Part shown: in pieces, positions 1 to 7,207 of the stretch | Layout: each line of letters starts with the position of its first letter | How positions within the stretch are numbered: position 1 is the stretch's first letter | NCBI RefSeq assembly: GCF_040702995.1 | Contig: NZ_CP159992.1 | Span: 2,629,501 to 2,693,500 of the forward strand | Source: Paenibacillus sp. AN1007 | GTDB lineage: Bacteria; Bacillota; Bacilli; Paenibacillales; Paenibacillaceae | Reading direction: 5' to 3' | DNA: 64,000 bases | Program-made: the position numbers and the translations under genes | The notes under the pieces: generated by a model | What the model saw: only the letters and a program-made list of their open reading frames with translations | Told to the model about the DNA's origin: nothing | Database searches by the model: none

Positions 1-293
1 TCACTCGTTGAACTTATGATGGCATAACCAATACGATGAATGACTCCCGCACTGCCTATGGTGGCTTGATTCACGATGCGAGGCACGTCTTTGCCCGGAA
101 CTCCATTGAAGGACACCTCATAATCTCCGTAATCTTGAATCGTCTGACGTACCAGTTTGTCCTGATAACTCATCGCTAGTGTGCCGACAGCCGTAAGCAG
201 CGTTACGGATAGAATGATGCCAACAATGGTGAGAATGGATCTTTTTTTCTGTCCAAGCAAATATTTCTTCGTGAGCTCCGTATACTTACGCAT
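1..293 (-). CDS. ABC transporter permease, FtsX/MacB type (N-terminal part, cut by window edge)
   Basis: Only the first ~97 residues are in the window; the gene continues past base 1. The visible part starts [19 protein letters not shown], followed at about residues 20-42 by one hydrophobic helix (ILTIVGIILSVTLLTAVG), then a soluble segment (YGDYEVSFNGVPGKDV). A cytoplasmic N-terminus, one helix and a large extracytoplasmic domain is the layout of FtsX/MacB permeases. The ATG overlaps the end of the ATPase gene by 8 bases, so the two are translationally coupled. With the ATPase it should form a membrane exporter, probably for a peptide or antimicrobial, controlled by the adjacent two-component system. 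The substrate cannot be read from this fragment. Confidence 0.85.
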   Translation of the reverse strand, partial: MRKYTELTKKYLLGQKKRSILTIVGIILSVTLLTAVGTLAMSYQDKLVRQTIQDYGDYEVSFNGVPGKDVPRIVNQATIGSAGVIHRIGYAIISSTS

Positions 294-978
294 CGTGCTG
301 TCCCTCAAGCTGCTGATCGAAAAGAACCCCGTCTTTAATGTTCACAATACGGTCCGCTCTCCGGGCTGCATCGGAATCATGTGTAATCATAATCAAGGTT
401 TGATTGTACTTTCGAACCGAATAGGTGAGCAAATCTACAATTTCCTTGCTGTTTTTGCTATCCAGATTTCCCGTCGGTTCGTCAGCCAGAATGATGGAAG
501 GTTTGTTAATCAACGCCCGTCCGATAGCTGTGCGCTGCTGCTGCCCACCCGATAGCTGGTTAGGGAGATGATGCTTTCTGTCTTTTAGGCCGAGTACATT
601 CATTAATTCGTCTGCATAGTCTTCATCGGCTTGACGATGATCGAGCAGCATAGGCAGTTTAATATTTTCCTCTGCGCTTAGAACCGGAATCAGATTATAG
701 GCCTGGAAAATGAAACCGACCTTTCGTCTTCTGAAGATTGCTAAATCCGTCTCGTTTAGAGAATATAGATCTGTCCCATCAATATTAACTTGTCCACTGG
801 TTGGGCGATCCACACCTCCAAGCAGATGCAGTAACGAACTCTTTCCCGAACCGCTGGCACCAACAATAGCAACAAATTCACCCTGTTGAACCGTTAAGTT
901 AATATCTTTCAGGGCATCGACTTTGGCGTCATTGCTTCCATATGTTTTACATAAGTCATTCGTTTTTAAAATTTCCAA
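286..978 (-). CDS. ABC transporter ATP-binding protein (MacB/LolD/BceA-like)
   Basis: A 230-residue ATPase that powers the FtsX-type permease encoded next to it. It has Walker A (GASGSGKSS, about residue 40), a Q-loop (FQAYNL), the ABC signature (LSGGQQQR), Walker B (IILADEP) and an H-loop histidine (MITHD). The length is typical of the MacB/LolD/BceA group. I place the start at a TTG at 978 because AAGGAGG sits 8 bases upstream; the open frame continues 10 codons further up but without a ribosome site. The promoter just upstream has a perfect TATAAT and repeats suited to the adjacent response regulator. TCS plus ABC pairs of this kind usually sense and expel cell-envelope antibiotics, but that role is inferred. 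Confidence 0.93.
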   Translation of the reverse strand: MEILKTNDLCKTYGSNDAKVDALKDINLTVQQGEFVAIVGASGSGKSSLLHLLGGVDRPTSGQVNIDGTDLYSLNETDLAIFRRRKVGFIFQAYNLIPVLSAEENIKLPMLLDHRQADEDYADELMNVLGLKDRKHHLPNQLSGGQQQRTAIGRALINKPSIILADEPTGNLDSKNSKEIVDLLTYSVRKYNQTLIMITHDSDAARRADRIVNIKDGVLFDQQLEGQHDA

Positions 979-1028
979 AGCATGTGCCTCCTTCAAGAGC
1001 TTGAACAATTGATGTATTCATATGGGTT

Positions 1029-1076
1029 ATTATAAGCTTGGAAGCTTACGTTAAAGTGAAGAGGAAGCTTACGTTA
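1029..1076 (-). promoter_or_regulatory. Promoter of the ABC genes with a response-regulator-type direct repeat
   Basis: Reading the minus strand, a perfect TATAAT lies at 1034-1029. A 14-base direct repeat (TAACGTAAGCTTCC) occurs at 1076-1063 and 1053-1040, with starts 23 bases apart. The downstream copy covers the position where a -35 box should be, and no good -35 hexamer is present. This is the arrangement of an activator-dependent promoter bound by an OmpR-family dimer, and the regulator gene is the next operon upstream. Binding is inferred. Confidence 0.6.
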
Positions 1077-1090
1077 TTGTAAGCTTCCTC
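1061..1090 (-). terminator. Inverted repeat directly after the kinase stop codon
   Basis: A perfect 12-base stem (GAGGAAGCTTAC and its complement) with a 6-base loop begins one base after the histidine kinase stop. It could end the two-component transcript, but no T-run follows. It shares sequence with the direct repeat of the ABC promoter, so it may instead be part of the operator. Confidence 0.45.
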
Positions 1091-2335
1091 TCAATACACA
1101 GTTTTCATGAAAGTAATTCGGAATTCCGTTCCTTCTCCAGGCTCGCTGGATACCGAGATCATTCCACCCAAACCTTCAATAATGGACTTGGTCAGTGACA
1201 GGCCTACCCCGGTACTGTGGGGTTTAGCATTGCTTCTCCCAAGGTAAAAACGCGTGAATACATGGGGAATCTGTTCCGGCCTGATCCCTTCCCCTTCATC
1301 CCGGATGATAATCGAGTGTAATAATCCTTCATCCTCCATCGTAATGTACACTTTGCCTGATACCGGAGAGTGTTCCAGTGCATTTTTAGTCAGATTAATA
1401 ATCGCCTCGGTTAACCATTCCTCATCTGCATGCAGCAGCATGCCTTCGCCGCCTTGAACGATGATCCTCTGTTTCTTCTGCTCCGCCAAAGGCTGCAAGG
1501 TCTGCACCGTTGATTCAATAATGTCTTTGGGTTTAATGTTTTGCAGTTGAAAAACGATAGCTCCCGCTTCCACTCGTGCCAGCTTCAACAAGCTGATAAT
1601 CAGCCATTCCATGCGTTCAATCTGCTGCCTGCTTCGTTCCAGAAAAGTGGTACGGATCTCTTCTTTCATATGTGGGTCATGCAGCATATTTTCATTAAAC
1701 ACAAGCAACGATGCAAGCGGTGTTTTAAGTTGATGTGATATATCGGTAAGCAGATGGCTGAGAAATGTTTTCTCCTGCTTCAGCTGATCTACACTATGAC
1801 TTAGTCTGCCTGCCATCATGTTAAAGCTATGACCAAGGGTACTGAAGTCTCCCTCTGCATTCTCAGGCAATGAAGTATCGAATTGACCTTCCACCACCTG
1901 TTCCGCTGCATGTGTAACGCGGCGAATTCTGGAAAACAACTTGCGGTACTCCCAATATAAAAGCAGCAGCACCGGGATACCGCACAGAAAAAAGACCAAC
2001 GCTGTATTCCCGGGCAAGGCTGTTCCCGATAGGGCAGGCTGATCCTGAATATTCATATGCTCTGTATACCCGTATCGAGACAATATCTGTTTACCTAACT
2101 TAAGATCCTGCTCTTCTGTACCTTGAGTGATCGTATGAATGAGCTGATCTTCAAGCTGCGGCTGCTTGCTTAACACTTGTCCGACAAAGGCCGCTTGCTG
2201 GTTCACAACCGTTTCATTGATGCTTTGGATCTGCAGATTCATCACAACGTAAATGATTGCAGTCAAACCTAATTGAACAAGGATAAATTTGGTGTACACA
2301 GATTTCCACTCCGGATTACGGATGACTTCAACCAT
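1091..2335 (-). CDS. Sensor histidine kinase
   Basis: A membrane histidine kinase of 414 residues that phosphorylates the response regulator encoded just upstream. Helix 1 is near residues 12-33 and helix 2 near residues 116-134, with a short extracytoplasmic loop of about 80 residues between. A HAMP-like linker, a HisKA box (DISHQLKTPL, phospho-acceptor His) and a HATPase_c domain follow, with an N-box (NLTKNALEHSP), G1 (DEGEGI) and G2 (GVGLSL). I place the start at the ATG at 2335, which overlaps the regulator's stop as TGATG; a start 11 codons further up is possible. The loop is short but larger than in the intramembrane-sensing BceS kinases, so direct ligand sensing is possible. Confidence 0.93.
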   Translation of the reverse strand: MVEVIRNPEWKSVYTKFILVQLGLTAIIYVVMNLQIQSINETVVNQQAAFVGQVLSKQPQLEDQLIHTITQGTEEQDLKLGKQILSRYGYTEHMNIQDQPALSGTALPGNTALVFFLCGIPVLLLLYWEYRKLFSRIRRVTHAAEQVVEGQFDTSLPENAEGDFSTLGHSFNMMAGRLSHSVDQLKQEKTFLSHLLTDISHQLKTPLASLLVFNENMLHDPHMKEEIRTTFLERSRQQIERMEWLIISLLKLARVEAGAIVFQLQNIKPKDIIESTVQTLQPLAEQKKQRIIVQGGEGMLLHADEEWLTEAIINLTKNALEHSPVSGKVYITMEDEGLLHSIIIRDEGEGIRPEQIPHVFTRFYLGRSNAKPHSTGVGLSLTKSIIEGLGGMISVSSEPGEGTEFRITFMKTVY

Positions 2336-3036
2336 CAGCGGTATGCTCCTGTCGTTTCGGCGTTCCATTTGTATCCAACCCCGCGAATCGTAACAATATA
2401 CTTTGGCGCGGCTGGCGTTTCCTCCACTTTTTCCCTTAATCTGCGTATATGTACGGACAATGTATTATCATCAATGAATTCACCAGAGACATCCCATAAC
2501 TTCTCAAGGATTGATGTCCTGCTGCATATTTGTTTAGGATGGGACATTAACATGAGAAGCAGGCGGAACTCCAGCGTTGTCAGTGCAACTTCCTTTTTAT
2601 TTTTGAAAACAACACCTTCCAGCACGCGAAATTCAAAGTCGTCGGATTTCCATATGTTCGAATGCTGTTCAGGTCGGGAATGACGCCGTAAAACAGCCTT
2701 GATTCTGGAAAGAAGTTCCTTGGTACGAATCGGCTTCGTCATATAATCGTCAGCACCCAGATCTAATCCCGCGACCACATTCATCTCTTCATCCAGCGCG
2801 GTGAGAAAAATGATCGGTACCTGTGAGTCCACACGAATTTCTTTGCATAATTCATATCCCGTTCCGTCAGGCAAATTAATATCGAGCAAAATGAGTTCTA
2901 TTTCGGTCTGCGCAAGAGCATCGCGAGCTTCCTTCAAGGTTCCCGCATGAGTGACCTCATAACCTTCATTGGTTAACGTATATTCTATTCCAAACACAAA
3001 ATTCTCATCATCTTCAACAAGTAAAATGTGGTTCAT
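2335..3036 (-). CDS. OmpR-family response regulator
   Basis: 233 residues. The N-terminal receiver has the acidic pair (VEDDE), the phospho-acceptor Asp (LILLDINLPDG), the Thr (IFLTALD) and the Lys (DDYMTKPI). The C-terminal winged helix has the typical DNA-recognition stretch (SVHIRRLREKVEE) and ends with IRGVGYKW, as in PhoB/OmpR proteins. It is the first gene of the regulator-kinase pair and most likely drives the downstream ABC genes through the direct repeat at 1040-1076. Its own promoter must lie in 3037-3180. Confidence 0.95.
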   Translation of the reverse strand: MNHILLVEDDENFVFGIEYTLTNEGYEVTHAGTLKEARDALAQTEIELILLDINLPDGTGYELCKEIRVDSQVPIIFLTALDEEMNVVAGLDLGADDYMTKPIRTKELLSRIKAVLRRHSRPEQHSNIWKSDDFEFRVLEGVVFKNKKEVALTTLEFRLLLMLMSHPKQICSRTSILEKLWDVSGEFIDDNTLSVHIRRLREKVEETPAAPKYIVTIRGVGYKWNAETTGAYR

Positions 3037-3181
3037 TGCTGCACCCCTATTCTAGCGTTACCTCTTAAACTCAAGTGTATGTGCTTCATCATTCTACTAA
3101 ATGTAACATTTGAAATACAAGCGGGGTCTCGTTTGCCGTTTGTATGAAGATATTCTGTGCTTAAGGAAAAGCCAAATCAGG

Positions 3182-3202
3182 ACCACCCGTCCAACGGGTG
3201 GT
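3182..3202. repeat. Subterminal hairpin, tnpA 3' end of the IS
   Basis: A perfect 9-base stem (ACCACCCGT) with a 3-base loop. It matches the stem at the other end of the element and is the expected TnpA recognition hairpin. Confidence 0.75.
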
Positions 3203-3251
3203 TTGCTCTTGGGGTATAACCCCCTGTTGCCAAACTGCGCCTAAAGACGCT

Positions 3252-3277
3252 AGCCTGACAGCAGGGCTGTTCAGGCT
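3252..3277. repeat. Strong hairpin between tnpA and the IS end
   Basis: AGCCTGA plus CAGC pair with GCTG plus TCAGGCT around a 3-base loop, with one bulged T. A smaller hairpin (GGGGT, ATA, ACCCC) lies at 3213-3225. Together they fill the ~110 noncoding bases after tnpA and could form a terminator or a structured 3' RNA. Confidence 0.5.
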
Positions 3278-3316
3278 CAGTGTAATTTGTCTCTTTCACT
3301 TACCAGTAAACTGGTT

Positions 3317-3790
3317 TTACTTCTTTTTGCTTCGATTACTGCTGAATGGATCTTCGTATTCTTTTACACTCAGCTTATCTACCGCCTGATCATGTGCTTC
3401 TTGCTCACGAATATACTTTCTTACGGTTGCTTCATTTAGACCCACTGTGCTCACATAGTACCCTTCGGCCCAAAATTTTCGATTTCCGTATTTATACTTA
3501 AGCTGGGCATGTTTTTCGAAGATCATGAGCGAACTTTTTCCCTTTAGATATCCCATAAACGTGGAGACCGCAATTTTTGGAGGGATGGCTACTAACATAT
3601 GGACATGATCGGGCATCATGTGACCTTCTATGATTTCGACTCCTTTGTACTTGCACAAACGTTTAAAGATTTCGATTAAATCTCTTCTCACTTGATTATA
3701 GATTTCTTTCCGTCTATACTTCGGGGTGAACACAATGTGGTACTTACACATCCACTTTGTGTGAGCTAGGCTGTAGCTCTTGGTTGCCAT
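3317..3790 (-). CDS. tnpA: IS200/IS605 family transposase TnpA (Y1 HUH)
   Basis: A 157-residue single-strand transposase that excises and inserts the element as a circular single-stranded intermediate. The HUH motif is His62-Val63-His64 (MPDHVHMLV) and the catalytic tyrosine is Tyr126 (VRKYIREQE); spacing and length match IS200/IS605 TnpA. I start it at the ATG at 3790, where AAAGGA lies upstream; the open frame extends 40 codons further, but that part runs through the terminal hairpin and is noncoding. The reading frame is intact, so the protein could be active. Confidence 0.93.
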   Translation of the reverse strand: MATKSYSLAHTKWMCKYHIVFTPKYRRKEIYNQVRRDLIEIFKRLCKYKGVEIIEGHMMPDHVHMLVAIPPKIAVSTFMGYLKGKSSLMIFEKHAQLKYKYGNRKFWAEGYYVSTVGLNEATVRKYIREQEAHDQAVDKLSVKEYEDPFSSNRSKKK

Positions 3791-3792
3791 GA

Positions 3793-3847
3793 ATGACCAT
3801 TCCTTTCTTTTTGAGCCTGAACATCTCAATTGTATTGGAATGGTCAT
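3793..3847 (-). promoter_or_regulatory. Stem-loop that would hide the tnpA ribosome-binding site
   Basis: On the tnpA mRNA, ATGACCATTCC (from 3847-3837) pairs perfectly over 11 bases with GGAATGGTCAT (from 3803-3793). The 3' arm includes part of the Shine-Dalgarno sequence and ends three bases before the ATG. IS200 of enterobacteria is known to keep transposase low with a 5'-UTR hairpin of this kind. Confidence 0.65.
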
Positions 3848-3869
3848 AATGGTCAAACCCTTCATCCCT

Positions 3870-3888
3870 CCACCCGCATAGCGGGTGG
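3870..3888. repeat. Subterminal hairpin, tnpA 5' end of the IS
   Basis: CCACCCGC, loop ATA, GCGGGTGG. It is the counterpart of the hairpin at 3182-3202. Confidence 0.75.
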
Positions 3889-3933
3889 TTTTTTGTTTCG
3901 CGCGTTTCACGCACTCAACTGGCTAAAGCCATA

Positions 3934-3960
3934 AAAAGACAACCGATATATGTATCGGCT
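3934..3960 (-). terminator. Intrinsic terminator of the zinc-ribbon gene
   Basis: On the minus strand AGCCGATA pairs with TATCGGTT around CATA and is followed by GTCTTTTT. It lies about 80 bases after the stop codon of the zinc-ribbon gene at 4041. Confidence 0.75.
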
Positions 3961-4040
3961 GCCTGTAACGAAAAATGATAAAACGGTTATGTCGTACTAA
4001 ACGTGCAGGATTGCTTTTGTATTCTCTCCCGAGAATTATT

Positions 4041-4235
4041 TTATTTCACCAACTTCTCCGGGTTTTTCACTTTAATGGAAACGACCTCACCGCAGTTCAG
4101 ACAGATCGTATACACGCGTTCAGAACCAAGCGACATCTTTTTATCCAAAGGCCTCAAATTAATAAAGTCCGTTGCCTCCACAAAGGATGTACCTCCGCAA
4201 TCGTTACAAGTTCTAGATGTTGTTGTCATATCCAA
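4041..4235 (-). CDS. Small zinc-ribbon protein of unknown function
   Basis: 64 residues with two CxxC knuckles (CNDCGG near residue 10 and CLNCGE near residue 45), which should bind one zinc. There is no other domain and no signal peptide. The first codon is either a TTG at 4235 or the ATG two codons later at 4229; AAAGGGG stands upstream of both. It is monocistronic with its own terminator, and the IS200 element sits just beyond. I do not recognise a specific function; proteins of this type often bind nucleic acid or another protein. Confidence 0.7.
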   Translation of the reverse strand: MDMTTTSRTCNDCGGTSFVEATDFINLRPLDKKMSLGSERVYTICLNCGEVVSIKVKNPEKLVK

Positions 4236-4302
4236 TATTCCCCTTTCTACTTATGTAATTTCAACCCATCATTTCAATCATTTTAATCATTACGATGCAT
4301 AC

Positions 4303-5043
4303 TTACCCTTTCTTACATACACTAATTACCATTGGACTTGAGGGTTGAAACGTTGTTTGATCCCAGTTCGCATACTGTCTCTCTAAGGTAAAACCTTGCT
4401 TTGACAGCAACTGCTTAAGTGTCTGCACATCCGTAAATCGGCAAGCAATGCGTGACGTCGTTTGGCGATGGCCCCAGTCCCGAACGGTTGTCCAGTGCAT
4501 GATCTGTTTCTCGGCATCATATGTCTGGCTGCCAGATACATTAACCGTCACGCCATCCACATCGACAAATGTGCCCCAGTGCTCTTCTTCTTCATCCGAT
4601 AAATCATTGCCGTCCGGATTCCGCATCTCAAATGCAAATATGCCACCAGGCTCCAAATGATTATACGCCGTTTGCAGCAATGCCTGCTGATCCTCATCGC
4701 TCAGAAAAGCCTGAAATGCATTTCCTGTCAGAAAAATCATGGAGAAGCGCTGATCGGATTCAAACGTACGCGCATCTGCTTCGATAAAAGCAACCGGTAG
4801 ATCCTTCGCTTTGACCCTCGCATACGCGAGCATAGGCTCTACGATATCTACACCGCTAATTTGAACTCCTCTTTCGGCTAAATAAAGTGTGGCTAATCCT
4901 GTTCCACAAGCAAGCTCCAGCACATGTCCCGGATTTTTCTTGGCAAGTTGAAGGAAAAATTCGTATTTGTCCGTCTCACCGCCAAATTCCAGATCATAGT
5001 TCATTGGATCTCGGTACTCTTCCTGATTGTTGTGATCAATCAA
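4303..5043 (-). CDS. Class I SAM-dependent methyltransferase
   Basis: 246 residues with a Rossmann methyltransferase fold. Motif I is VLELACGTGLATLYLAE (about residues 40-56), the acidic end of beta-2 is GVDIVEPML, motif II is AFIEADARTF and a later strand is FSMIFLTGNAFQAF. The C-terminal half has the beta-rich region seen in small-molecule methyltransferases of the Methyltransf_25 group. The start is a TTG with GGGTGA 7 bases upstream; an internal ATG at residue 14 is a weaker alternative. It is divergent from the efflux gene at 5183 and no partner reveals the substrate. Confidence 0.85.
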   Translation of the reverse strand: MIDHNNQEEYRDPMNYDLEFGGETDKYEFFLQLAKKNPGHVLELACGTGLATLYLAERGVQISGVDIVEPMLAYARVKAKDLPVAFIEADARTFESDQRFSMIFLTGNAFQAFLSDEDQQALLQTAYNHLEPGGIFAFEMRNPDGNDLSDEEEEHWGTFVDVDGVTVNVSGSQTYDAEKQIMHWTTVRDWGHRQTTSRIACRFTDVQTLKQLLSKQGFTLERQYANWDQTTFQPSSPMVISVCKKG

Positions 5044-5106
5044 TACGTCTCACCCTTTTTCCATCAAAAATGTATTTACAACAGGAATTATAACACACTA
5101 TAATGG

Positions 5107-5139
5107 TTTACATTGAGTAAAGGTTAACGATATGTAAAC
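5107..5139. promoter_or_regulatory. Inverted repeat between methyltransferase and efflux gene
   Basis: GTTTACAT at 5107 and ATGTAAAC at 5132 form a perfect 8-base inverted repeat with a 17-base spacer. A further AATGTAAAC copy follows at 5172. It is the best candidate operator for the TetR protein encoded at the end of the efflux operon. Confidence 0.45.
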
Positions 5140-5182
5140 TATAAAAAATGTGTACATGATGGAGAAGGAGAAATGTAAACGT

Positions 5183-6385
5183 ATGCGTACGATGACACAA
5201 TCCACCCGCTTTCCGATGTTTATTTTGATGTTAAATCTGTTTATTGCTTTGCTCGGACAAGGGATGCTGATTCCGATATTACCGGAGTATCTCAAGCTGT
5301 TCCATGCAGGAGGCACCGTTGCCGGATTTTTGGTCGCGGCCTTTGGCGCAGCTCAGTTTCTATTTTCTCCCCTAGGAGGACAATGGGCTGACCGTTTTGG
5401 ACGCAAAAAGCTGATTATGGCAGGTATGTTTCTGGTTGTCGTGTCTGATCTTATTTTTGCGGTATCCACATCTCTGCCTCTTCTCTATATCGCTCGTTTT
5501 ATCGGGGGAATCAGTCTAGGTCTGATGGTTCCAGCCAATCTGGCTTATGTGGCCGATATTACAACGCCGGAGACCCGTGCCAAGGGGATGGGTTATTTTG
5601 GTGCATCGATGAACCTGGGTATGGTACTTGGGCCTGGTCTTGGCGGTTTTATTGCCGAGATGGGTGTACGTATGCCGTATTTCGTTGCTTCCGGTTTGGG
5701 TTTGGTTGCGGCACTGCTCACCCTGCTCTTGCCAGAGACTCTTCCACCTGAAAAGAGAACGACCTCAACGTCGAAGAATAAAGGGTTCACAATAGGCGAG
5801 CAAATCCGGAGTTCGTTCAAGGTCCCTTATTTCGGATACTTGTTGATTATTCTTGCGATGACCTTTGGTCTGATGAGTTATGAGACGGTCTTCTCGCTAT
5901 TTGCGGAGTATAAATACGGTTTTAATGCTTCAACCATCTCCATTATCATTACGATGGGAGCGATTATCGGCATCGTGGTCCAAATCTGGCTGCTGGACTT
6001 TTTTGTGAAACGCTTGGGTGAAATCAAACTCATCCGTCTGTCCTTAATCATGGCCCCTATTGCTCTTCTGCTCATGTTAATTAAGGTAAGTCTGGTATTT
6101 CTGTTATTTACATCGGCGCTTTATTTTGCATTTAATGCATTCCTTCGACCAACCGTCAGCTCCCTGATATCCAAAAGCGCGGGGGATCGTCAAGGTTATG
6201 CATCAGGCCTGAATACGACGTATTCGAGCTTAGGTACCGTGTTTGGCCCCCTAGCTGCCGGTCTACTGTTTGACAAAAACGTGAACTTTCCGTATATTTT
6301 TGGTGCCTTTATGTTACTGGCGGCATTATCACTTACGATGAGCACACAACGTTCGAAGAAAGGAAAACGATATGCAGGCGAATGA
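5183..6385 (+). CDS. MFS multidrug efflux transporter (DHA1, NorA/Bmr-like)
   Basis: A 12-helix drug:proton antiporter of about 400 residues. The loop 2-3 signature motif A reads GGQWADRFGRKK, and the motif C region on helix 5 is MNLGMVLGPGLGGFI. It should export hydrophobic or cationic compounds across the cytoplasmic membrane. The start is uncertain: the ATG at 5183 lies 12 bases after AAGGAG, another ATG is three codons later, and the frame opens at a GTG at 5150. The TetR gene begins inside its last codons, so pump and repressor form one operon, the usual design for a drug-inducible pump. Confidence 0.9.
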   Translation: MRTMTQSTRFPMFILMLNLFIALLGQGMLIPILPEYLKLFHAGGTVAGFLVAAFGAAQFLFSPLGGQWADRFGRKKLIMAGMFLVVVSDLIFAVSTSLPLLYIARFIGGISLGLMVPANLAYVADITTPETRAKGMGYFGASMNLGMVLGPGLGGFIAEMGVRMPYFVASGLGLVAALLTLLLPETLPPEKRTTSTSKNKGFTIGEQIRSSFKVPYFGYLLIILAMTFGLMSYETVFSLFAEYKYGFNASTISIIITMGAIIGIVVQIWLLDFFVKRLGEIKLIRLSLIMAPIALLLMLIKVSLVFLLFTSALYFAFNAFLRPTVSSLISKSAGDRQGYASGLNTTYSSLGTVFGPLAAGLLFDKNVNFPYIFGAFMLLAALSLTMSTQRSKKGKRYAGE

Positions 6386-7019
6386 AAATTGGCATCAGCA
6401 GTTAAAAAATCAGAATCGGGATGAACTGATCGAAGCGGGCAAGCAGCTTTTTCTAAAGCACGGTCTGCTTCAAGTGAAAATCAAAGACATTTGTGCCGAA
6501 GCGAATCTAAGCCGAGTGACCTTCTATAAACATTTCCAATCGATCGATGAGCTGCTGCTTACCATTCAGATGCAGTTGGTTGAATCCATGACACAGTATG
6601 TCGGACAGGCTGCAACCCCAAATGGTAGTGGCCGTGAACAGCTTGCAGCAATGCTGAACGCATGGGTTTCTTTTGCTAAGGAAAATCCGGACCATATTCG
6701 TTTTATTCAATTATTTGATATCAATTATGAGGTGGTTCATTTTCAGCCGGAATTAAAGGATACTTATGAACGGTTTATCCAAAACGGTAAAGAGAACCAC
6801 TTCCTGCTTGAAGCATTGAACTCAGGAGCTGCCGATGGCAGTATCCGTAACGCTGCCCCTCCGCTTAAGCTGGCGCAGTTCATATTTACGGTGATGATGG
6901 GTATGCTGCAGAAGATGTTTACACACCGATCTCATGAACTTCATCAGCTGGATGATCAGATGACGAGACAGTTAGTTGATATGCTGCTGCATTATGCTGG
7001 CAATGAGGACAAAGGGTAG
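6372..7019 (+). CDS. TetR/AcrR family regulator of the efflux operon
   Basis: 215 residues. The N-terminal TetR helix-turn-helix covers about residues 15-60 (LIEAGKQLFLKHG, then VKIKDICAEANLSRVTFYKHF). The C-terminal all-helical part is the ligand-binding and dimer domain. The ATG lies 14 bases before the end of the MFS gene with AAAGGA upstream, so translation is coupled. It probably represses its own operon from the inverted repeat at 5107-5139. Confidence 0.92.
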   Translation: MQANENWHQQLKNQNRDELIEAGKQLFLKHGLLQVKIKDICAEANLSRVTFYKHFQSIDELLLTIQMQLVESMTQYVGQAATPNGSGREQLAAMLNAWVSFAKENPDHIRFIQLFDINYEVVHFQPELKDTYERFIQNGKENHFLLEALNSGAADGSIRNAAPPLKLAQFIFTVMMGMLQKMFTHRSHELHQLDDQMTRQLVDMLLHYAGNEDKG

Positions 7020-7086
7020 TTAATTTGTGGAGCAGGATTAGACCGTTTGAACAACGATGCCTGAGATAGACTTGGCAAAATAAAGA

Positions 7087-7140
7087 AGCCCTCCCTAACA
7101 TGTTTACATCTTGTGCTCATGTGGTAGGAAAGGCTTTTTT
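7087..7140. terminator. Bidirectional terminator
   Basis: AGCC-CTCCCTAACATG pairs imperfectly with CATGTGGTAGGAAAGGCT and is followed by TTTTTTAT on the plus strand. It lies between the convergent TetR and ketopantoate-reductase-like genes and can serve the plus-strand operon. Confidence 0.7.
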
Positions 7141-7207
7141 ATATGTGTTCTATCTGTTATTTGTCTTATTTGTGTTATGAGTTCGTAATTACATCAAGCT
7201 TCAAGCT

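Larger units (their letters stand above)
3178..3900 (-). mobile_element. IS200/IS605-family element carrying only tnpA
   Basis: The element contains a single Y1-transposase gene and is bounded by two subterminal hairpins with near-identical stems: 3870-3888 (CCACCCGC, loop ATA) on the tnpA 5' side and 3182-3202 (ACCACCCGT, loop CCA) on the 3' side. IS200/IS605 elements have no terminal inverted repeats or target duplications and recognise exactly such hairpins. Exact cleavage sites cannot be fixed without an empty site, so both ends are approximate. No tnpB is present. Confidence 0.8.

Noticed and set aside
3178..3900. A CRISPR-like or guide-RNA locus at the hairpin-rich IS
   Set aside because: There are no repeat-spacer units and no tnpB; the hairpins are explained as IS200/IS605 ends.
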